Of a DNA stretch of 12,088 nucleotides, positions 7,299 to 12,088 are shown in pieces; position 1 is the first letter of the stretch, and each line of letters begins with the position of its first letter. The DNA is from WJMB01 sp964581465. Its GTDB lineage: Bacteria > RBG-13-66-14. Position numbers and translations under genes: made by a program. The notes beneath the pieces were generated by a model. The model saw only the letters and a list, made by a program, of their open reading frames with translations. It was not told where the DNA came from and ran no database searches. The stretch lies in the NCBI GenBank assembly GCA_964581465.1, contig CAZOOP010000062.1, positions 1 to 12,088 of the forward strand, given 5' to 3'.

Positions 7299-8819
7299 AT
7301 GGTCGTCGTCATCAAGGGTGGCGGATTGAGCCTGGAGGAGCTGCGCCGCGTCGCGGTGGAGCGCGAGCAGGTCGAGATCGATCCCGCGGCCCTGGAGCGC
7401 GTGGACCACTGTCGCGCGATGTGCCAGAAGAAGATCGACAACCACGAGATCATGTACGGCGTGACCACGGGCATCGGCGAGTTCTCGGAAACGGTGCTGA
7501 CCCCGGAGCAGACCCAGGAGTACCAGAAGTACCTCATCTACTCCCACGCCGCCGGGATCGGCGACCCCGTCCCCGAGGAATGGGTCCGCGCCGCGATGAC
7601 CAGCCGGATCAACGTCATCGTCCACGGCAACTCGGGCTGCCGCCGCGAGGTGCCGCTGACCATGGCCGCGATTCTCAACGCCGGGGTGACCCCGGTGGTC
7701 TACGATCGGGGCAGCGTCGGCGCCTGCGGCGACCTGTCGCCGCAGGCCCAGATGGCCCTGGTGCTGATGGGCGAGGGTGAGGCTTTCTACCAAGGCGAGC
7801 GCCTGCCCGGCGCCCAGGCCATGGAGCGCGCCGGGGTCCAACCAATCACCCTCGAGGCCCGCGACGGCCTGGCCGCCATCAACGGCTCCAACTTCATCAC
7901 CGGCGTCGGTTCCCTGCTGCTGCTCGAGATGGACACCTGGATCAAGACCCATGACATCGCCGCCGCGATGACCCTCGAGGTCCTCAACGTCAACATGTCG
8001 GGCTACGATCCGCGCCTTCACGCCGCCCGGGGCCATCAGGGCTCCATCGACACCGCGGAGAACATCCGCCGGCTGACCGAGGGCTCCCCGCTGCTTCAGC
8101 GGCCGGGCAAGAAGGTCCAGGACGCCTACTCGCTGCGCTCGACGCCGCAGTCCGCCGGACCGGCCCGCACCGCGCTGCGCCACGCCCACGAGGTCTTCCT
8201 CACCGAGCTCAACGGCGTCGGCGACAACCCCGTCTTCTTCCCCGATGACGACGCCGTCATCTCCGGGGCCAACTTCCAGGGCACCCCGATGGCCCTGGCC
8301 CTCGAGTACGTCTCCACGGCCCTGGTCACCGCCGGTGTGCTCTCCGAGCGGCGGCTCAACCGCCTGATGAACCCGGCCCTCTCCCAGGGACTGCCCGGCT
8401 TCCTGACCCACGGCGGCGGGATGTTCTCCGGGCTGATGCTCAGCCAGTACACCGCCGGCTCCCTGGTCTGCGAGAGCCGCGTTCTGTCCACCCCGGCGGC
8501 GATCGGCAGCATCCCCGCCGCCGCCGACCAGGAGGACTTCGTCAGCATGGGCTGGACCACAACGCTCAAGACCCGCCAGATCATGAACCTGCTGCCCGGC
8601 GTACTGGGCATCGAGATCATCGCCGCCTGCCAGGCCCGCGACTTCCGCGAGGTCGAGTTCGCTCCGGCCACGGGGAAGGTCTACGAAATGCTGCGCGGGA
8701 AGGTGGCCCACCTGGACGAGGACCGGCCGCTCTTCGACGACAACAACGCCGCCGCCGAGCTGGTCCGCTCGGGTGCGGTGCTGCGCGCCGCAGAGAGCGT
8801 CGTCGGTGCGCTGAAGTAG
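7299..8819 (+). CDS. hutH: Histidine ammonia-lyase family enzyme (MIO type) with Ala-Cys-Gly active site
   Basis: This is a 506-residue enzyme of the aromatic amino acid lyase family, the usual length for histidine ammonia-lyase, which removes ammonia from L-histidine to give urocanate. It probably acts as a cytoplasmic homotetramer. Numbering matches the Pseudomonas putida enzyme closely: Tyr53 (YGVTTGIG), His83 (YSHAAG), Asn195 (NGS), Gln274, Tyr277 and Arg280 (VQDAYSLR), Phe326 and Glu412 (QED). His83 and the QED glutamate favour histidine over phenylalanine or tyrosine. Differences from typical HutH are Asn198 where NGTQ has Gln, Gln327 where NFH has His, and FVSMG for HVSMA, so specificity is tentative. 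The cofactor triad reads Ala142-Cys143-Gly144 rather than Ala-Ser-Gly. The ATG follows GGAGG (7289-7293); longer in-frame starts upstream lack support. It is alone, with no hutU, hutI or transporter beside it. Confidence 0.85.
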   Translation: MVVVIKGGGLSLEELRRVAVEREQVEIDPAALERVDHCRAMCQKKIDNHEIMYGVTTGIGEFSETVLTPEQTQEYQKYLIYSHAAGIGDPVPEEWVRAAMTSRINVIVHGNSGCRREVPLTMAAILNAGVTPVVYDRGSVGACGDLSPQAQMALVLMGEGEAFYQGERLPGAQAMERAGVQPITLEARDGLAAINGSNFITGVGSLLLLEMDTWIKTHDIAAAMTLEVLNVNMSGYDPRLHAARGHQGSIDTAENIRRLTEGSPLLQRPGKKVQDAYSLRSTPQSAGPARTALRHAHEVFLTELNGVGDNPVFFPDDDAVISGANFQGTPMALALEYVSTALVTAGVLSERRLNRLMNPALSQGLPGFLTHGGGMFSGLMLSQYTAGSLVCESRVLSTPAAIGSIPAAADQEDFVSMGWTTTLKTRQIMNLLPGVLGIEIIAACQARDFREVEFAPATGKVYEMLRGKVAHLDEDRPLFDDNNAAAELVRSGAVLRAAESVVGALK

Positions 8820-8852
8820 CGCGATACCGCACCGTGCGTTTAAGTAACACGA

Positions 8853-8874
8853 GGCCGGGTCTTGCAACCCGGCC
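8853..8874. terminator. GC hairpin between converging genes
   Basis: GGCCGGGT (8853-8860) pairs with ACCCGGCC (8867-8874) around CTTGCA. It lies 33 bases after the ammonia-lyase stop and 23 bases beyond the 3' end of the opposing AT-rich gene, so it could end both transcripts. T-tracts are weak on both sides. Its length (22 bases) and outer bases match the hairpin at 9713-9734. Confidence 0.5.
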
Positions 8875-8897
8875 GATTTCACAAATAGTTTAAATTA

Positions 8898-9569
8898 TTA
8901 ATTGATAGGTTTTATTTTTGTTAATCTACCAACATCAACATCTTTAGTTATAATTTCGCTACTATACGCAAGACCTGCACCAATTTTAACCATCCTATCT
9001 TCTGGCAAAACTTCTTTCATAATTATAAATGGTTCTTTTAGCTGAGAAAGTGAATCATCCTTCATTCCCTGTTTCCAATATACTTCATCACCACGTTTAA
9101 ATCTTTCTGTTTGTCCTTGTTCTAGCATTTCAGCTTGGCGCTTCATCCGTGCAACTCTTTCACGCTCATTTTTCTCTGCCTGAGCTTTCCAGCGTGCTTT
9201 CTTCTCCTCTTCTTCTAAACGAATTTCTTCTCTCGATTTTCTTGTTAACATAATTGCAATATTAAATACTGGTATAATACATCCTATTACAATACCTAAT
9301 CTACCTCTTTCCTTTTTGGCTCCAATCAATATCGAAATTATCATGCTAAACACCCAAATACCACCAATTATTGTTAAGGTTAATTTAGTATCAGCATCAC
9401 CCAAGTCATAAAACATCCGCATTAAGGCACCATAAGTAATTGGAAAGCCCCAAGCTAAAATAATAGGTAAACCTTCGAGAAAGCTGCGGTTTCTTACCAT
9501 CCACCATACAGTTGAAATAAGTGGAGTTACAAACAAAAATGCGACAATAATAGTACTAATCGTATACAC
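8898..9569 (-). CDS. AT-rich membrane protein of unknown function
   Basis: I do not recognise the family of this 223-residue protein. It has four predicted membrane helices (about residues 4-25, 34-54, 63-83 and 91-108). A highly charged Lys/Glu/Arg segment (about 109-153) is probably helical or coiled coil. The C-terminal domain (154-223) begins ERFKRGDEVYWKQG, a pattern reminiscent of small beta-barrel domains, but I make no firm assignment. The GTG start has GAGGAGGG on the minus strand (9574-9581) four to six bases upstream and a near-consensus promoter. The gene is strikingly AT-rich in all codon positions while its neighbours prefer G/C in the third position. Lys, Ile and Asn are frequent. 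This is strong evidence of recent transfer from an AT-rich donor. The frame is intact, so it is probably functional. Confidence 0.8.
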   Translation of the reverse strand: MYTISTIIVAFLFVTPLISTVWWMVRNRSFLEGLPIILAWGFPITYGALMRMFYDLGDADTKLTLTIIGGIWVFSMIISILIGAKKERGRLGIVIGCIIPVFNIAIMLTRKSREEIRLEEEEKKARWKAQAEKNERERVARMKRQAEMLEQGQTERFKRGDEVYWKQGMKDDSLSQLKEPFIIMKEVLPEDRMVKIGAGLAYSSEIITKDVDVGRLTKIKPIN

Positions 9570-9599
9570 AAAGCCCTCCTCATTTTTAAACCTAACATT

Positions 9600-9628
9600 A
9601 TTATAGCCGCTAAAATATCATTTTTCAA
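9600..9628 (-). promoter_or_regulatory. Near-consensus promoter of the AT-rich gene
   Basis: On the minus strand TTGAAA (9623-9628) and TATAAT (9600-9605) are exactly 17 bases apart. The predicted start is near 9593, giving a leader of about 24 bases containing the ribosome binding site. A second TTGACA (9645-9650) lies upstream without a matching -10 box. This is the best sigma-70 match in the window. Confidence 0.75.
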
Positions 9629-9712
9629 ATTTTTCCACTCAATCTGTCAAAAAGCCTTTCATAAGGAAATCCGCATCAATCATTACTATGGCTGAAAATG
9701 AATGAATAAACC

Positions 9713-9734
9713 GGTCGGGACTAAAGTCCCGGCC
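9713..9734. terminator. GC hairpin after the oxidoreductase operon
   Basis: GGTCGGGACT (9713-9722) pairs with AGTCCCGGCC (9725-9734), including one T-G pair. It lies 71 bases beyond the end of the minus-strand gene ending at 9806. On the minus strand it is followed by GGTTTATTC, a poor T-tract, so termination is uncertain. It is the same length as the hairpin at 8853-8874 and similar to it, and may belong to a dispersed repeat family. Confidence 0.45.
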
Positions 9735-9805
9735 GTACGTTTAGGTTTAACTCAATCAACCTTGTGGCGCGGATTCATCATCCCCCGCCATGCAAAATGA
9801 ACCCC

Positions 9806-10714
9806 TCAGGCGACGTCGATGACGACGTTGCCCCGCTTGTGACCCGTCTCGACGTAGCGGTGGGCCTCGACGATCTCGGCGAGGGGGTGACGGCGGTCGA
9901 TGACGGGGCGCACCACGCCGGCTTCGATCAGTTCGGTGAGCAGCTCCAGGTCCCTGGTTCGGCTCGCCGGGTTTTTCATCGCCGAGAGGAAGACACCGTT
10001 GGGTGTCAGGACCCGCTTGCCCCGCGAGGGCGTCAGCTTGCCCACGGCGTCGAAGACGACGTCGTAGCGGGCGTCGGCGGCGGTGAAGTCCTCGGCGGTG
10101 TAGTCGATGACGTGGTCGGCGCCCAGGGCGCGGGTCTGCTCCAGTTTGCCGGTGCTGCAGACACCGGTGACCTCGGCGCCGAAGTGCTTGGCCAACTGGA
10201 CGGTGAAGGTGCCGACGGAGCCCGAGGCGCCGTAAATCAGCATCCGCCGCCCGGACAACGGCTCGGCCGCGCGCAGGAAGCCTGCGGCGGTGATCCCGCC
10301 GGTGGGCACGGCGGCGGCCTCGCCGAAGTCCAGGTTCTTCGGCTTGAGCGCGACGACGCCCTTCTTGAGAGGCCCGGACTCGGGCAGGCTCCGGTATTCG
10401 GCGTAGCCGCCGAAGCCGAAGCCGTTGAAGGCGTAGACCTCGTCGCCGGGTCGGAAGCTGCCGACGCCCCCGCCGACGGCCTCGACGACACCGGCCAGCT
10501 CGAAACCCAACACCGGGATACGGCGTGGACGGAACAGGCCGTTGAAGAAGCTGACCATGAAGGGATCGGCCCGGCGCATCCGGCAGTCTCCGGCGGTGAC
10601 CGTCGTGGCGCGTACGGCAATCAGCACCTCGCCGGGGCGGGGCTCCGGCTTGGGCAGCTCGGTGAGGCGCAGGACCTCGGGCGGTCCGTAGCGCTTGTAG
10701 ACGACGGCCTTCAT
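9806..10714 (-). CDS. Zinc-independent MDR oxidoreductase (quinone reductase-like), second gene of the pair
   Basis: This is a 302-residue NAD(P)-dependent medium-chain dehydrogenase/reductase. It has an N-terminal GroES-like domain (MKAVVYKRYGPPEV; VRATTVTAGDCRMRRADPF) and a Rossmann domain with GASGSVG (162-168), ending in the typical GHKRGNVVIDVA. The usual catalytic and structural zinc cysteine/histidine sets are missing, so it belongs with quinone oxidoreductase-like members rather than zinc alcohol dehydrogenases. The substrate is unknown. The ATG overlaps the stop of the upstream gene (ATGA, 10711-10714), with GGAG (10723-10726) eight bases before it inside that gene, so translation is coupled. 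Residues about 168-204 are nearly identical, also at DNA level, to the neighbouring paralogue although the rest is diverged. Confidence 0.88.
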   Translation of the reverse strand: MKAVVYKRYGPPEVLRLTELPKPEPRPGEVLIAVRATTVTAGDCRMRRADPFMVSFFNGLFRPRRIPVLGFELAGVVEAVGGGVGSFRPGDEVYAFNGFGFGGYAEYRSLPESGPLKKGVVALKPKNLDFGEAAAVPTGGITAAGFLRAAEPLSGRRMLIYGASGSVGTFTVQLAKHFGAEVTGVCSTGKLEQTRALGADHVIDYTAEDFTAADARYDVVFDAVGKLTPSRGKRVLTPNGVFLSAMKNPASRTRDLELLTELIEAGVVRPVIDRRHPLAEIVEAHRYVETGHKRGNVVIDVA

Positions 10715-11724
10715 ATTGGTTTCTCCATGGTCAGGACGATTTTGCCCCGCGCGTGGCCGGCGTCGACGTAGGAAAGGGCCTCGACGCCGCGCTCGAGGGG
10801 GTAGCTGCGCTCGATCAATGGAGTGATGCCGCCGGTGGCTACGAGTTCGAGTAGATACTCGAGGTCGTCGGTGTCGGCGTGGGCGTGTAGGTTGGTAATT
10901 TTCTTGCCCGTGGATCCGGCCAGCAGTTTGCCCAGGATTATCGAAGTGAAAATGTGCCCCAGGCTGCCGCCGGCGGAGACGAAGGTCCCGCCGGGTTTGA
11001 GGCGCCGTCGGTACGCGAAGATGCTCTGGACCCCGTTGCAGGAGAGGATCAGGTTGTATTTCTTATTGTTTCTGGTGAAGTTCTCGACCGTGTAATCGAT
11101 GACGTGGTCGGCGCCCAGGGCGCGGGTCTGCTCCAGCTTGCCGGTGCTGCAGACACCGGTCACCTCGGCGCCGAAGCGCTTGGCCAACTGTACGGCGAAG
11201 GTGCCCACGCCGCCTGAGGCGCCGTCGATGAGCACCTCCCAGTCCGGCTGGATTCCACCGGCGTCGCGGAGGCTCTGCAGGGCCGTCAGGCCGGCCACGG
11301 GCAGCGCCGCCGCCTGGGCGAAGGAGACCCCCTCGGGGATGGGTGCGAGCAGGTTTTCCGTGGTGGTTAGATACTCGGCGAAGCCGCCGGCGCCGGAGTC
11401 CATGAGATCGCCACAGACGCGGTCCCCCGGCTTGAACCTGGTGACACCCCCGCCGACCTCGATCACCTCGCCGGCGGCGTCGGGTCCCAAAATGCCTCCG
11501 AGGGGGCGGATGAAGCCGCTGAAGAAGCGCACGAAGAAAGGGCGGGCGCGGATCATCCGCACGTCGGCGGAGTTGATCGAAGCCGCCCGAACGCGGATCA
11601 GCAGCTCGCCCGCGCCGGGGACGGGGCAAGGCATCTCACGGAGCTCCACATCCTCGATGGGGCCGTAGCGGTCGACGACCAGGGCGCGCATGGGGCTGGT
11701 TGGCGTTCCAACGCTTTGGGGCAT
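10711..11724 (-). CDS. Zinc-independent MDR oxidoreductase, first gene of the pair
   Basis: This is a 337-residue NAD(P)-dependent MDR-family protein paralogous to the next gene. It has a GroES-like N-domain (MRALVVDRYGPIEDV; AASINSADVRMIRARPF), a Rossmann motif GASGGVG (168-174) and the family end GHARGKIVLTM. The zinc-binding residues of alcohol dehydrogenases are absent. It is probably a quinone or enal reductase of unknown substrate. The start is uncertain. ATG 11722-11724 has GAGG just upstream; ATG 11689-11691 matches the paralogue's N-terminus (326 residues) but has no ribosome binding site; a TTG at 11790 is less likely. No convincing promoter was found upstream. It overlaps the following gene by four bases. 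Confidence 0.87.
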   Translation of the reverse strand: MPQSVGTPTSPMRALVVDRYGPIEDVELREMPCPVPGAGELLIRVRAASINSADVRMIRARPFFVRFFSGFIRPLGGILGPDAAGEVIEVGGGVTRFKPGDRVCGDLMDSGAGGFAEYLTTTENLLAPIPEGVSFAQAAALPVAGLTALQSLRDAGGIQPDWEVLIDGASGGVGTFAVQLAKRFGAEVTGVCSTGKLEQTRALGADHVIDYTVENFTRNNKKYNLILSCNGVQSIFAYRRRLKPGGTFVSAGGSLGHIFTSIILGKLLAGSTGKKITNLHAHADTDDLEYLLELVATGGITPLIERSYPLERGVEALSYVDAGHARGKIVLTMEKPI

Positions 11725-12088
11725 TTGACCTCGTTTGCGGCTGGCGGATAACCTGATGGAATCCTTGGTTAAAAGGGACTCTAAGCTCAACGGGCTTAAT
11801 GAAAGGATAATTCAATAAGCTATGATCTCAGTCTATACGTTCGCCGGTGATAATCCAAGAAAAAAACGGCTCCGGGGAGCCGTTACATCAAGCTTAGTGT
11901 AGATGGCAATGAGCTGGCGCTAGGAGAGCATCAAATAATTAGGGATCACCACAGAAGATGAACATCAGCTATTGCAGTTGGGTATTAATATCGGCGTGAG
12001 CAAGTCTGTTTTCCTGCCACCAACAAAGGGGGTAATGTGGCAGGGAGGAGCAGGACGAGGGACCGGCACGTCAAGTGTCCCAGGTGCG
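11725..12088. other. Right-edge region without a complete gene
   Basis: GC falls again here. It holds the upstream region of the oxidoreductase pair, a minus-strand terminator (11860-11884), an inverted repeat CCTGCCAC/GTGGCAGG (12013-12020 with 12037-12044), and a segment (11998-12022) resembling 442-466. A minus-strand frame is open from the window edge to a stop at 11965-11967 (about 40 codons). It could be the end of a gene that starts outside, but its composition (many Pro, no recognisable motif) is unconvincing. Confidence 0.4.
11860..11884 (-). terminator. Intrinsic terminator on the minus strand
   Basis: AACGGCTC (11865-11872) pairs with GAGCCGTT (11877-11884) around CGGG. Read on the minus strand, the stem is followed by a run of seven T residues (complement of A11860-11866). 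This orientation ends a transcript arriving from the right, beyond the oxidoreductase promoter region. No complete gene feeding it is visible in the window. Confidence 0.8.

Overview
The window looks like chromosome of a GC-rich, Gram-negative (two-membrane) bacterium. The signs are a Wzi-type outer-membrane barrel, exported FecR-domain proteins, frequent GTG starts and strongly G/C-biased third codon positions. The phylum cannot be fixed from this sequence; an uncultivated lineage is plausible. No phage structural genes, transposase, CRISPR array or complete mobile element was seen.

Layout, left to right. Positions 1-690 are lower in GC and show no convincing gene. A tRNA-Glu(UUC) gene with encoded CCA follows at 832-906, with its own promoter and a stem-loop after it. 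Two exported FecR-domain proteins follow on the plus strand (1037-1750 and 2223-2993); the second ends in a clear intrinsic terminator. A 54-residue two-helix membrane protein runs on the minus strand (3196-3360). Divergent from it is a polyprenyl-phosphate sugar-1-phosphate transferase (3509-4927). It is separated by a large nested inverted repeat (4931-5118) from a Wzi-like capsule/exopolysaccharide outer-membrane protein (5153-6778), which has a strong terminator. A MIO-type histidine ammonia-lyase homologue stands alone at 7299-8819. An AT-rich minus-strand membrane-protein gene (8898-9569) sits as a compositional island between two 22-nt GC hairpins. Finally, two overlapping minus-strand genes (10711-11724 and 9806-10714) encode paralogous zinc-independent MDR oxidoreductases. 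The right edge holds a minus-strand terminator for a transcript entering from outside the window.

How the genes fit together. The sugar transferase (first lipid-linked step at the inner membrane) and the Wzi-like protein (outer membrane) make a plausible surface-polysaccharide pair, although flippase, polymerase and export genes are absent here. The FecR-domain proteins are probably envelope proteins, but nothing ties them to classical FecI/FecR iron signalling. The ammonia-lyase is an orphan with no other hut gene beside it. The two oxidoreductases are translationally coupled.

The points most worth a second look are the natural Ala-Cys-Gly in place of Ala-Ser-Gly at the MIO site of the ammonia-lyase, the nested inverted repeat before the Wzi gene, the short near-identical tract shared by the two oxidoreductase genes (probable gene conversion), and the AT-rich island. 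I did not find a clear multi-gene novel system.
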